64,000 nt of DNA from Terriglobia bacterium (lineage in GTDB: Bacteria; Acidobacteriota; Terriglobia; Bryobacterales; Bryobacteraceae): NCBI GenBank assembly GCA_020073345.1, contig JAIQFI010000016.1, forward strand, positions 44,227 through 108,226, written 5' to 3'. The notes below the pieces were generated by a model. It worked only from the letters and a program-made list of their open reading frames with translations, did no database searches and was not told the origin of the DNA. The translations under genes were made by a program, and so were the position numbers. Shown here piece after piece: positions 33,992 to 42,222 of the stretch (position 1 is its first letter; each line of letters begins with the position of its first letter).

Positions 33992-34462
33992 CTAGAGGTA
34001 TGCCAGCAAGCGCCCCGCCGTCACGGCTCCCAACCAGCAGATCAGGCTCGCCCACGCCAGGGCCTTGGCGCTTTCCGGCAGCGCACCGTCTGGACCCAGC
34101 CTCCGGAACACCCTGTTCCGCGTGAGCTGGAGCACAGCAGCGCCCGCGAAGATGAAAATCATCTTGACGTAGAACGTGGGATCGATCAGCCTCTTGGACG
34201 CGCTGGCCAGCAGCAGAGCCGTGCCGGTCGCCGCATTCACACAGAATCCCCACCAGATCAGCGGATACAACCGCTCCAGCGGTTGCAGCGGCGTTTTGGG
34301 CGAAACTCCCAGCAGCCGCAGGCTGATCATAGCGCTGATGCCCGCCACCACGCCCATACCCATGACGTGCAGCCACAGAATTGTGGGATACGCCAGTTTG
34401 GAGGGGGATTCGCGCACCCAGGTGCTAATGCCGAGGTTCTCGATCGTATCCAGGCTTATCAC
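33992..34462 (-). CDS. Membrane protein, DUF6644-like
   Basis: 156 residues with four membrane helices. It begins MISLDTIENLGISTWVRESP and keeps LWLHVMGMGVVAGISAM with a helix His (about residue 32) and FCVNAATGTALLLASA. The pattern resembles the C-terminal half of the 312-residue protein two genes upstream, so the two may be related. Intramembrane His residues could bind haem or quinone. Overlaps the 40-residue gene by 4 nt. Last gene of the run. Confidence 0.7.
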   Translation of the reverse strand: MISLDTIENLGISTWVRESPSKLAYPTILWLHVMGMGVVAGISAMISLRLLGVSPKTPLQPLERLYPLIWWGFCVNAATGTALLLASASKRLIDPTFYVKMIFIFAGAAVLQLTRNRVFRRLGPDGALPESAKALAWASLICWLGAVTAGRLLAYL

Positions 34463-34581
34463 TTATCTTCGTTCCCTTCTGGCGCCCCCTTCTTCTCGAT
34501 GAGATATCCGAGGATTCCGATCAGCACAACAGCACCGATCGCAAGCAGACTCACGATGACAACATCTCCTGGTCCTACCAT
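34459..34581 (-). CDS. 40-residue single-helix membrane protein
   Basis: The ATG at 34581 overlaps the TAA of the upstream gene by one base, and its own stop overlaps the next start by 4 nt, so the small frame is translationally locked between two membrane genes. It reads MVGPGDVVIVSLLAIGAVVL and then IGILGYLIEKKGAPEGNEDK: one helix and a charged tail. It looks like a small subunit of a membrane complex. Family not recognised. Confidence 0.6.
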   Translation of the reverse strand: MVGPGDVVIVSLLAIGAVVLIGILGYLIEKKGAPEGNEDK

Positions 34582-35519
34582 TAGAATGAATGACCGAAGA
34601 ACGGCAACATCTGACCACAGAAGATCACGCCCGTCCACAGTACGATTCCAGACGCCGCCGCAACTCTCGCCGCCAGGGGCGGAGCGTCGCCGGCTCCCAC
34701 GGTCCAGGCGTGCTCGAACACGGTGAAGTATAGGGCGTTGGCTCCCGCTACCAGGATCAAGGCCAGCTTCCAGATAAACACCGGGTTGTTCACGTAGAAA
34801 TCCGGCGGAGCGCCAATGAAGAACAGAATGCCCGTCACCACGTTCACGCCGAACCCTAACACTCCCCAAGGCAACAGTTTGTGCAGCGTGGAATACGGGA
34901 TGCCCTTCATGAAACCCAGCATCCGCAGGTCTACCAGCAGCACCACCCCAAATAAGAGGCATAGCCCGATGAAATGAACCGTCTCGCTGGCCGGCCAGCC
35001 CCACTTGAGGTTCACCATGGCGTCTCCGATGACTCTTGCCAGCGGCGGATTCGCTGCCGCGGTTTCCACCGGGGCGGTATTCGCGCGAAGCTCCGGGTGC
35101 CGGATCTCCCCGCCGATGTTTGCGGCCCGGGCCATCAGGCCGAACGTCACCAGTCCCGCGAGCAGGACCGCCACCAGCGTCCCCTGCGGCAAGCGGGACA
35201 TCCGGCGGTACTGCCACAGGCCCAGCCACGCCAGGGCGCCTGTCAGCTCCATGACCCCAAGCGCCAGGAACGCCGCGGTTTCATGCGTCGCGATCATGGC
35301 CGTCGAGACTTCGGGGGTTTTCGCCAACGCCAGCTCCGCGGCGGTACCCGAGGCGAACGTCGGGATCGACAGCAGGGCGATGCCGAAGAAGATCAGCAGG
35401 CTGGCGCGCTTCAGATCGTCGCTCTTGGCGGCGATGGCCACGACGAACACGCCCAACCCAACGATCATGCCGACGGTCGGGAAATGATTCAGTAAGAGAT
35501 GCAGATGCGCCAGATTCAT
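34581..35519 (-). CDS. Polytopic membrane protein, DUF2231-like plus DUF6644-like
   Basis: 312 residues and about eight helices. The N-terminal half (HLHLLLNHFPTVGMIVGLGV, ATHETAAFLALGVMELTG) has the HxxxxHFP pattern of DUF2231-type proteins. The second half (ETVHFIGLCLLFGVVLLVDLRML, LPWGVLGFGVNVVTGILFF) resembles DUF6644. Several His residues lie in helices and could hold b-type haem. It starts 20 nt after the PQQ-enzyme stop, suggesting a role as its membrane electron acceptor. Confidence 0.72.
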   Translation of the reverse strand: MNLAHLHLLLNHFPTVGMIVGLGVFVVAIAAKSDDLKRASLLIFFGIALLSIPTFASGTAAELALAKTPEVSTAMIATHETAAFLALGVMELTGALAWLGLWQYRRMSRLPQGTLVAVLLAGLVTFGLMARAANIGGEIRHPELRANTAPVETAAANPPLARVIGDAMVNLKWGWPASETVHFIGLCLLFGVVLLVDLRMLGFMKGIPYSTLHKLLPWGVLGFGVNVVTGILFFIGAPPDFYVNNPVFIWKLALILVAGANALYFTVFEHAWTVGAGDAPPLAARVAAASGIVLWTGVIFCGQMLPFFGHSF

Positions 35520-35539
35520 AGGGGACCGGGCCGGAAAGA

Positions 35540-37564
35540 TTACTGTTCGTCAGGAGCCGGGCCTTTCTTTTTCACTTGCGAATTTTGGCTGGGCAGCCGG
35601 AACGCCATAAACTGCGCCTGGGGACGTCCATTGATATTGCCGCCCACCGCAATCACGATGTACTGCGCCCCGTTCACCATATAAGTCATGGGACCGCCCG
35701 TGGCTTGCGCCGGCATGTAGACGGCGCCGGCATCTTGCCCGGTCGCCTTATCGTAAGCCCGAAGCATTGCGCCTACACGTCCATCGGCCTGCGTGATCGT
35801 GCCTTTCTCGCCGGCGATGACCAGCGTCTTGGTCACCAGCGTGATCGCCGCTCCGCCGTGCCCGGTGCGCGGAATACTCACGCCCTTCAAGGCCGGGTTG
35901 TTGCGGACGTTGTCCGGAGTGTCCCCGTGCGGGACCTGCCACAGAATGGTTCCCGTCTTCAGGTCGATCGCCGAGATCCGCGAATAGGGCGGCTTCGCCA
36001 GCGGCAGTCCTTTCACCGTTAGCTGCCCCTGCGCGCCTGGCGCTCGCCCGGAAATATACCCCACATCGGAACGTGTGCCCGAGGGCACCAAGGAAATGCC
36101 TAGGATGCCATGGCTGGAGCCGACATACACAACGCCGGTTTCCGGATCGATCGAGCCGCCCATCCAGTTGGAGCCGGACAGCGACGAAACCAGCGTCGCC
36201 CATGGACCTTCGGCCTTGCTCTCCACCGGTGGCGTGAAGATCGGACCCATCTTGTAGTGCTTCACGATATCGAGCGCTTCTTGGTGCAACTCGGGAGTGA
36301 AGTCGATCAGCGTACTCTCATCCACGCCCTGAATCTCGTAAGCGGGAGGAGCCGTCGGAAACGGCTGCGTGGGCGAATACCACTCGCCCGGAACGGTGCC
36401 TTTCTCTACTGGCCGCTCCTCAATGGGCCATACCGGTTCACCGGTTTCGCGATTCAGCACATACAGGAACGCTTGTTTGCTGGGCTGCGCCACCACGGGG
36501 ACTTGCTTGCCCTTGATCGTGACATTCGCCAGGATCGGAGGCGAGGGGTCGTCATGGTCCCAGATCCCGTGATGGACGAACTGGTAGTGCCATTTGCGCT
36601 GGCCGGTTTCGAGGTCCAGCGCCACGAGACTCTCCCCAAAAAGATTGTTGCCGGGACGCGGTCCACCATAGAAGTCGCCCGTAGGCGCTTCGACGCCGAC
36701 ATAGACGACTCCTCGAGCCTCGTCGATCGAACTCTCTCCCCAGGCGCCCGTATTGCCGGTGTAAGACCAGGAATCCTGCAGCCACGTGTCAAATCCAGCC
36801 TCGCCCGGCTTGGGGATGGTGTGAAAGATCCACTTGCGCTTGCCCGTGCGGACATCGTATCCGCGCACATACCCTTTGACATTCGTTTTACTGGTAGGGA
36901 CGCCGCCCGGCTTGTGCGCCGCGCCTACGACGATCGTATTTCTGCCGATCGCGGGAGTCGAATGAATACCAATTTCGCTGCTGAGGGGATCGATTTCCTG
37001 ATCGTCATCCTGCTTGAGATCGACCGCGCCGTCCACGCCAAAACCGGGAATCCGGTTGCCCGTCTTGGCATTCAGCTCGATCATGCGATATCCCTGCGTG
37101 AAGTAGACGATCCTTTTGTCATCGCCATCGGCCCAATACGCGAGGCCTCGGCCGGACAGACGCCGGGGTGCAACCTCCGCCCGCTTGCCTTCGTCTTCGC
37201 GATGGGTCCACAGTACCTCGCCTGTGGCGGCGTCCAGCGCGACCACATCGCGCCGGTCCCCAACTGTGGAATACAGTACCCCATCGACCACCAGCGGCGT
37301 CGATTCCAGATTGGTTTCCGGCGTCGGGCCGAAACTGGCGGTGCTGAAGATCCAGGCCGGTTGCAGCTTGGAGAAATTACTGGCGTCGATCTGCGTCAGC
37401 GGCGAATAGCGGGTATTGCCCCGATCGCTGCCATAACTGGGCCAGTTGGTGTTGGACGTACTTTGCTGGGTCGTGGCTGGCAGCGCAAGGAGAGCAAGAA
37501 GCGCGGACGTCGCCGCAAGTATCTGCGCAACTTTGAGGGCTCGCTTGGTTCTGGACAGTGACAT
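35540..37564 (-). CDS. Secreted PQQ-dependent dehydrogenase (quinoprotein)
   Basis: 674 residues from the ATG at 37564. A signal peptide (ILAATSALLALLALPATTQQ) precedes an eight-bladed propeller of the glucose/alcohol quinoprotein class. Repeats such as VVALDAATGEVLWTHRE, LVALDLETGQRKWHYQFVHHGIWDHD and ISAIDLKTGTILWQVPHGD carry the tryptophan docking motifs. The FVHHGIWDHD segment is close to the PQQ pocket. There is no haem c motif, so electrons must go to another carrier. It is the centre of a seven-gene run with DUF6152 genes and membrane proteins. Substrate unknown. Confidence 0.9.
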   Translation of the reverse strand: MSLSRTKRALKVAQILAATSALLALLALPATTQQSTSNTNWPSYGSDRGNTRYSPLTQIDASNFSKLQPAWIFSTASFGPTPETNLESTPLVVDGVLYSTVGDRRDVVALDAATGEVLWTHREDEGKRAEVAPRRLSGRGLAYWADGDDKRIVYFTQGYRMIELNAKTGNRIPGFGVDGAVDLKQDDDQEIDPLSSEIGIHSTPAIGRNTIVVGAAHKPGGVPTSKTNVKGYVRGYDVRTGKRKWIFHTIPKPGEAGFDTWLQDSWSYTGNTGAWGESSIDEARGVVYVGVEAPTGDFYGGPRPGNNLFGESLVALDLETGQRKWHYQFVHHGIWDHDDPSPPILANVTIKGKQVPVVAQPSKQAFLYVLNRETGEPVWPIEERPVEKGTVPGEWYSPTQPFPTAPPAYEIQGVDESTLIDFTPELHQEALDIVKHYKMGPIFTPPVESKAEGPWATLVSSLSGSNWMGGSIDPETGVVYVGSSHGILGISLVPSGTRSDVGYISGRAPGAQGQLTVKGLPLAKPPYSRISAIDLKTGTILWQVPHGDTPDNVRNNPALKGVSIPRTGHGGAAITLVTKTLVIAGEKGTITQADGRVGAMLRAYDKATGQDAGAVYMPAQATGGPMTYMVNGAQYIVIAVGGNINGRPQAQFMAFRLPSQNSQVKKKGPAPDEQ

Positions 37565-37672
37565 CGGGACTCTCCTCGAATCGGGCCTCGATTCTAGCGA
37601 AGGACAACAGGGGATTATATCGTATTCGCCGCAGCTTGGTTCGCGGAGGAGCACCCAGGCAGGAGACCGTGG

Positions 37673-38074
37673 CTATTTCGCAGTGGGATTGCCAGGGGTG
37701 GATGCGAACCCTCCGAATAGCTTCTTCCCATTGGGTAGGATCACCGTGCGAGCGTTGGCCACGTTGGCACGGTTTTTTGAAGCGTAGCCGTCCACAGCCA
37801 CGCGATCGCCCTTTTTCAACTCCCCCTTCTTCCAACCTCTGTGAACCAGACCGCCCGGGGCGCCCATTTCGAAGGCCCAACTCGACTCCGTTCCGCTTTC
37901 GTCTCGTCCCGAAACGTACAACCACGCATGCGGATTGCTCCACTGAATCCCAGTAACCTTTCCAGAGACCATGACGAGCTTTTTCTCATCGTATTCGGCT
38001 GCGAACGCATGGTGAGCCGAGACACGCATCGTCATCAGGCACAAGACCGCTGCGGCAACCAACGTCTTGTTCAT
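37673..38074 (-). CDS. DUF6152 family secreted protein
   Basis: 133 residues. Signal peptide, then HHAFAAEYDEKKLVMVSGKV, IQWSNPHAWLYVSGRDESG, WAFEMGAPGGLVHRGW and KKGDRVAVDGYASKN. HHA replaces the HHS of the other copies. It lies 50 nt after the 610-residue partner gene and 108 nt before the quinoprotein, all on the minus strand. Confidence 0.85.
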   Translation of the reverse strand: MNKTLVAAAVLCLMTMRVSAHHAFAAEYDEKKLVMVSGKVTGIQWSNPHAWLYVSGRDESGTESSWAFEMGAPGGLVHRGWKKGELKKGDRVAVDGYASKNRANVANARTVILPNGKKLFGGFASTPGNPTAK

Positions 38075-38124
38075 CTCAATGTTGACTCACCGCGCGAGAA
38101 AAGCGCGCCAAGTTGGCCAGACGC

Positions 38125-39957
38125 CTAGTGCCGGAGCTGGGTGGAGATGTTCCCCTGTTCGTACACCTCGCAAAATGCGCGCTCATGGATTACTTGGGGC
38201 GCGCCAGCGCGTACCCGCAGGATTCTGTCCGGCATCACCCACGGCTCGATCAGGACATCCGGGTCCTCAATGGTCACCTGGTAAAGAATCTCATCGCCCT
38301 TCCGCGTCAGCTTCTCGATCATGTGCATGTCGGCGGAATGGAACAAGCCGCCGCGTCCGAACCAGGTTGTATCGACGAAGTTGGTGGAATCGATCACCAG
38401 CGTGTCGCCCTCCCATTTACCGATCGAAAGCCCCATGTAGTAGGCTTCGACCGTGTCGGGGCGCTTTCGGCCGTCGGTCGGGACATCGCGGAATTCCATG
38501 TTTCCGCCGCCGTAATCGCTGGTTGTATACAGAAAGATGATGTCGCTCGCCGTCTGGATAATGCGCGACGGTGTACCCTCCCGCGGAAGCCCCATCGGCT
38601 GGCACGTCATGATCGGATCTTCCTTGTTGGTCCACGCGTCCAGATACTGGATCTTGTCCCAAAACTCGGGTTTGTAATTGGGACGACTCGGCTTCAATGG
38701 CTCCCCGGTATTGCCTGTCAAACCAAACCGCGAGGGCGAGATCCACTCATAATCCACCCAGAAGTTGTCTTGTCCGGTTTTGCAGCCGACCTCGGGGTTG
38801 ATTCCCGCACCCACCACCTGCGTTGGACCACATCGGCGGGTCCCACTACCCGTAATAACAAGAGGGGGGCCACCCCAGTTTCCTGTCATATCCGGATGTC
38901 CGTCGGCAAGCCGCGGGGTTACCACGGCTGCGGTCTGCGTCGGGGGCGCGGCGGGTGCGTTGGAAGTCAGAGTCCAGTTGGGAGGCTGATTCGTTGGCTG
39001 GATCGCCGCCTTGACGCTTGCCGGAACCGGCATCACGACATACATCTGTGCCGTTTCCGTCAGCGTCGTCGTAATGTCGCGCACGACGGCGCCGTTCTGT
39101 TTCTCGATCATCCTGCCCGCGTAGAACGCCTCCGCCGGATTCAGCGGATTGTTCCAGTCCTTATAGTTGCTGTAGGTGAACTCGTAAGTCTTCGCTCCCT
39201 GCTTCACGACCACGCTCTCCGCCATGAACTTGTCGTTGAGCGTCGCGGTTGCGGTCGCGTTGGGAACGCCCGGAATCGGGAACGTCAAGACCGGCTTATT
39301 GCCTACCCACGCGACGGACGTTTTGCCTACCGTCATCACATCGGCTGGTAAACGCTGCGGTCTGGGGGTCATCGGAGGTGGGTCCGAAGTCCCAGCGAAT
39401 GCAGCCTTGAACGCACCCTGCGGGCCTGCCCACAGGCGAATCATCCGCTCCTCTACAGTCGCGGGCATCGGCGTCGCCTTGCCTTTTCCGGCGACGAGTT
39501 CGGCACCGGGAATGTCTTCGTTCCAGGCATACGCTCCACTGAGGACTTCGACATTGGAGCACGCCTGGCCATTGGGCCGGGTGCCCGTGTACTGAATCCG
39601 CTCGCCGGACGTCTGGTAGCTGATGCTGGTTCGATACTTCGTTACATTGCAGGGCTGTCCGTCCACTTGGATGGTGCCCTTGCCCTGATATTCGAGCGAC
39701 ATGATCAGATCGTATTCCTCACTGCTTCGGAGCATGCCCATATACCAGCCCCAGTTGAAAAGGACTGCTTTCAGGTCCTTCGCACCGGCTGCAGGGGTGT
39801 ACAGCGGCGCGCCACCGCGGCCCCCGCGGCCCCCGCCGCCCTTCGCTTGCCCTTGCCCTCCGGCTGGCGCCTGCGCACTAGCCGATGTCAGCGCGCTAAC
39901 TGCGAGAACGATCCCGATCGCGACGTGCGTCCACATGATGAATCGTCGGTTGCTCAT
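38125..39957 (-). CDS. Large secreted protein with C-terminal DUF6152-partner domain
   Basis: 610 residues. Signal peptide (IGIVLAVSALTSASAQ), then a Gly-rich tract. The N-terminal domain (about 55-330) is beta-rich with VLFNWGWYMGMLRSSEEYDL and YSNYKDWNNPLNPAEAFYA. From about 345 a second domain begins RLADGHPDMTGNW and contains CQPMGLPREGTPSRIIQ, MGLSIGKWEGDTLVIDSTNF, HMIEKLTRKG, YQVTIEDPDV and AFCEVYEQGN. That part is homologous to the proteins at 23104 and 40540. It is a fusion not seen in the other two copies. Confidence 0.75.
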   Translation of the reverse strand: MSNRRFIMWTHVAIGIVLAVSALTSASAQAPAGGQGQAKGGGGRGGRGGAPLYTPAAGAKDLKAVLFNWGWYMGMLRSSEEYDLIMSLEYQGKGTIQVDGQPCNVTKYRTSISYQTSGERIQYTGTRPNGQACSNVEVLSGAYAWNEDIPGAELVAGKGKATPMPATVEERMIRLWAGPQGAFKAAFAGTSDPPPMTPRPQRLPADVMTVGKTSVAWVGNKPVLTFPIPGVPNATATATLNDKFMAESVVVKQGAKTYEFTYSNYKDWNNPLNPAEAFYAGRMIEKQNGAVVRDITTTLTETAQMYVVMPVPASVKAAIQPTNQPPNWTLTSNAPAAPPTQTAAVVTPRLADGHPDMTGNWGGPPLVITGSGTRRCGPTQVVGAGINPEVGCKTGQDNFWVDYEWISPSRFGLTGNTGEPLKPSRPNYKPEFWDKIQYLDAWTNKEDPIMTCQPMGLPREGTPSRIIQTASDIIFLYTTSDYGGGNMEFRDVPTDGRKRPDTVEAYYMGLSIGKWEGDTLVIDSTNFVDTTWFGRGGLFHSADMHMIEKLTRKGDEILYQVTIEDPDVLIEPWVMPDRILRVRAGAPQVIHERAFCEVYEQGNISTQLRH

Positions 39958-39989
39958 GACGGTCCTCTTTTCTGACTGAGTCGTCTTCC

Positions 39990-40394
39990 TTAATCGTTGG
40001 GACCGCCGCCGGAGACCACGACGGTGTGCCCGTCAGCGTAGGTCACCGACTTGAGGAACCCCAATGGATGCCCGTCCTTCGCGGGGATGCACTTCACGGT
40101 AATGGCGTCTCCGTAGTGGAGGGCATTCGGTCCGGTTTTTCCGACCCCCCTCTGCGCGAGGGCTGTGGCGGAGCCGAGTGTAAACACCCACTCAGTTGCC
40201 GTGCCATCCGGACTCTTGACCGAGATCGTCAGCGACCCGTGGGGATTGACAAACTGTACTTTTTCGACCGTCCCCGTGAGTTCCTTTTCGGCTTTCATGT
40301 CGTAGACACCCGCGAGGGAATGATGAGCCTGCAACGAGCTGCTGGCCATCAACCACCCCAACAGGGCCACACATCCTAGAGTTCGCTTAATCAT
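39990..40394 (-). CDS. DUF6152 family secreted protein, first gene of the run
   Basis: 134 residues from the ATG at 40394. Signal peptide (LLGWLMASSSLQA), then HHSLAGVYDMKAEKELTGTV, VQFVNPHGSLTISVKSPDG and WVFTLGSATALAQRGV. It is more diverged than the other copies (TxGSATAL for GSPNGL). It is 32 nt ahead of the 610-residue gene in the same order as the 24 kb pair. The 145 nt between this gene and the divergent 40540 gene should hold two promoters. Confidence 0.85.
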   Translation of the reverse strand: MIKRTLGCVALLGWLMASSSLQAHHSLAGVYDMKAEKELTGTVEKVQFVNPHGSLTISVKSPDGTATEWVFTLGSATALAQRGVGKTGPNALHYGDAITVKCIPAKDGHPLGFLKSVTYADGHTVVVSGGGPND

Positions 40395-40539
40395 TCGAGA
40401 ACCTCCCACAAAGTGCCGTCGGCATGAGAGTTTATCACGATCACGTAGCCACCTGCAAGAAACCAAACCAACCAATCTATACCCCGGGACGGAGAAGCCG
40501 ATAGAGTAACCGGGCACGCATTGATGTATTCTTAGCCCA

Positions 40540-41493
40540 ATGCTGTATCTGTTTCTTTCTCGACGCTTAACTCCGGAGTTTGGATTGTGTCGACGTCACG
40601 CAGCGCTCGTCACCGTGTCTTTCCAGAAACCGCGCACAACGGAACGCCGCGGCAGCCGCTTCTTCGCGCACGGTGGACGCCGCGGCGTCCTGTGCGCTCT
40701 TGTCATGCTGGGCACGCCCTTCGCATCGACTCATTTGGCCGCGCAGTGGGTGAATTATCCCACTGAGGGAGTGCCACGGAAGGCCGATGGCAACGTGGAC
40801 ATGTCGGCCACTGCGCCTCGGATGGCGGATGGCAAGCCCGACTTTTCTGGAACCTGGACCAGCGACGAAGTCGATCCGCGCCGGCCGGGAGTCCCACCGA
40901 ATCCTCATGACGCCACTACCTCGCGCCGCATGGTGAATCTTGGTGTCGAGCTTCCGGGTGGGTTGCCGTATCAACCTTGGCTTGTGCCCATCGTCAAGCA
41001 GCGCACGGCCAACCAGGCGAAAGAAGACCCCCACATCCGGTGCTTTCCGGACAACTTTCTTCGCGCCTACGGGATGCCCCATTTGCTGAAGTTCGTCCAC
41101 ACGCCCGGTCTTTTGGTGGTGCTCAATGAATGGAACGCCGGATATCGCCAGGTATTCACCGACGGACGGCCATTGCCCCAGGATCCGAACCCCTCCTGGC
41201 AGGGATATTCGTCGGCGAAATGGTCCGGCGACACCCTGGTGATCGACACAATCGGACTTCGCGACGATACCTGGATCGATTGGAATGGAAGTGTGCTGAC
41301 CGAGGCTGCCAAAGTGCGAGAGCAGATGCGGCGCCCGGACTTCGGACACCTCGAAATCCAGGTCACCGTCGACGATCCCAAAGCTTACACCAAGCCGTGG
41401 ACGGTCATGATCAAGGAACGCCTCATTGTGGACACTGAATTGATCGACGAAATCTGTTTGGAAGATGAGCAGTCCCTGCGGCACATGAAGTGA
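40540..41493 (+). CDS. Secreted DUF6152-partner domain protein
   Basis: Up to 317 residues from the ATG at 40540. A GTG at 40615 gives a more usual N-terminus before the signal segment GVLCALVMLGTPFASTHLAAQ. The domain begins RMADGKPDFSGTW and includes CFPDNFLRAYGMPHLLKFV, SSAKWSGDTLVIDTIGL, EIQVTVDDPKAYTKPW and ICLEDEQ. It is divergent from the seven-gene run. No DUF6152 gene lies on its strand, though one is only 145 nt away and may share regulation. Confidence 0.75.
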   Translation: MLYLFLSRRLTPEFGLCRRHAALVTVSFQKPRTTERRGSRFFAHGGRRGVLCALVMLGTPFASTHLAAQWVNYPTEGVPRKADGNVDMSATAPRMADGKPDFSGTWTSDEVDPRRPGVPPNPHDATTSRRMVNLGVELPGGLPYQPWLVPIVKQRTANQAKEDPHIRCFPDNFLRAYGMPHLLKFVHTPGLLVVLNEWNAGYRQVFTDGRPLPQDPNPSWQGYSSAKWSGDTLVIDTIGLRDDTWIDWNGSVLTEAAKVREQMRRPDFGHLEIQVTVDDPKAYTKPWTVMIKERLIVDTELIDEICLEDEQSLRHMK

Positions 41494-41624
41494 CTTCCGC
41501 CCTCGCCTCACCGGCCCGGAAGCGCACTCTATCGAAACAAAACGCCGGCGGCTAGGCCACCAGTTCCGTGATGCCGGCTCCACGGTACTAGCGTCCTCGT
41601 ATGGCCAGTGCTCCACGATTCGTC

Positions 41625-41653
41625 TTGCATATTCTGTTATTTCTGTATATACT
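41625..41653 (+). promoter_or_regulatory. Sigma70-type promoter of the GbsR-like gene
   Basis: TTGCAT (41625-41630), a 17-nt spacer and TATACT (41648-41653) match TTGACA/TATAAT at four and five of six positions. It stands 27 nt upstream of the regulator start. Confidence 0.7.
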
Positions 41654-41667
41654 GAAAGTACAGTATA
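41648..41667 (+). promoter_or_regulatory. Inverted-repeat operator over the -10 element
   Basis: TATACTG (41648-41654) and CAGTATA (41661-41667) form a perfect 7-bp inverted repeat with a 6-nt gap. It covers the -10 box, so a bound dimer would block transcription. The GbsR/MarR-type protein encoded just downstream is the likely ligand. Confidence 0.7.
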
Positions 41668-41679
41668 GAAGGGAACGGA

Positions 41680-42222
41680 ATGGTCCTGACCAAGGCGGCT
41701 CGCGAGTTCATACTTCACTGGGGCGAAATGGGCAGCCGCTGGGGCGTGAACCGCACCGTGGCCCAGGTGCACGCGCTGCTGTACCTTTCGGCGGAGCCGC
41801 TCACCGCCGAGGACATCGCGGAGGCGCTCTCCGTGGCGCGCTCCAACGTGAGTTCCAGCCTGCGGGAGCTGCAGAACTGGCAATTGGTACAGGCGACGCA
41901 TCAGATGGGCGACCGCCGCGAGTTCTTCTCCACGTCGCACGATGTGTGGCAGCTCTTTCTCACCGTGATGCAGCAGCGCGTGGAGCGGGAGATCGAGCCC
42001 ACCATCGCGGCACTGGGCCGGCTTGCCGCGGAAGCGCGCGCGGAGAAGCAGCCCGAGGTGACCGCGCGCATCGCTGCCATGCAAGCTTTTCTACAAGAGA
42101 TGCACGCCTGGTATCAGCAGATGGCAAAGCTGCCGCCCAACACGCTGCGCAGCCTTGTGAATCTGGGTGCGGGTATAACCAAGTGGCTGCCGGGCCAGCG
42201 CAAAGCGAAGGGGGAGAAATGA
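41680..42222 (+). CDS. GbsR/MarR family transcriptional regulator
   Basis: 180 residues. The winged helix (about residues 20-85: MGSRWGVNRTVAQVHALLYL, EDIAEALSVARSNVSSSLREL, QMGDRREFFSTSHDVW) is that of the GbsR group, and a helical C-terminal part would form the dimer. It starts just downstream of a promoter with an overlapping palindrome, so self-repression is likely. The stop overlaps the methyltransferase start (ATGA). The ligand is unknown. Confidence 0.88.
   Translation: MVLTKAAREFILHWGEMGSRWGVNRTVAQVHALLYLSAEPLTAEDIAEALSVARSNVSSSLRELQNWQLVQATHQMGDRREFFSTSHDVWQLFLTVMQQRVEREIEPTIAALGRLAAEARAEKQPEVTARIAAMQAFLQEMHAWYQQMAKLPPNTLRSLVNLGAGITKWLPGQRKAKGEK

Noticed and set aside
36110..37561. 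Plus-strand frame of 483 residues
   Set aside because: Antisense to the quinoprotein, whose propeller repeats and signal peptide are convincing.
40567..42084. Minus-strand frame of 505 residues
   Set aside because: Runs across the plus-strand partner gene, the promoter/operator and the regulator, so it cannot be real with them.
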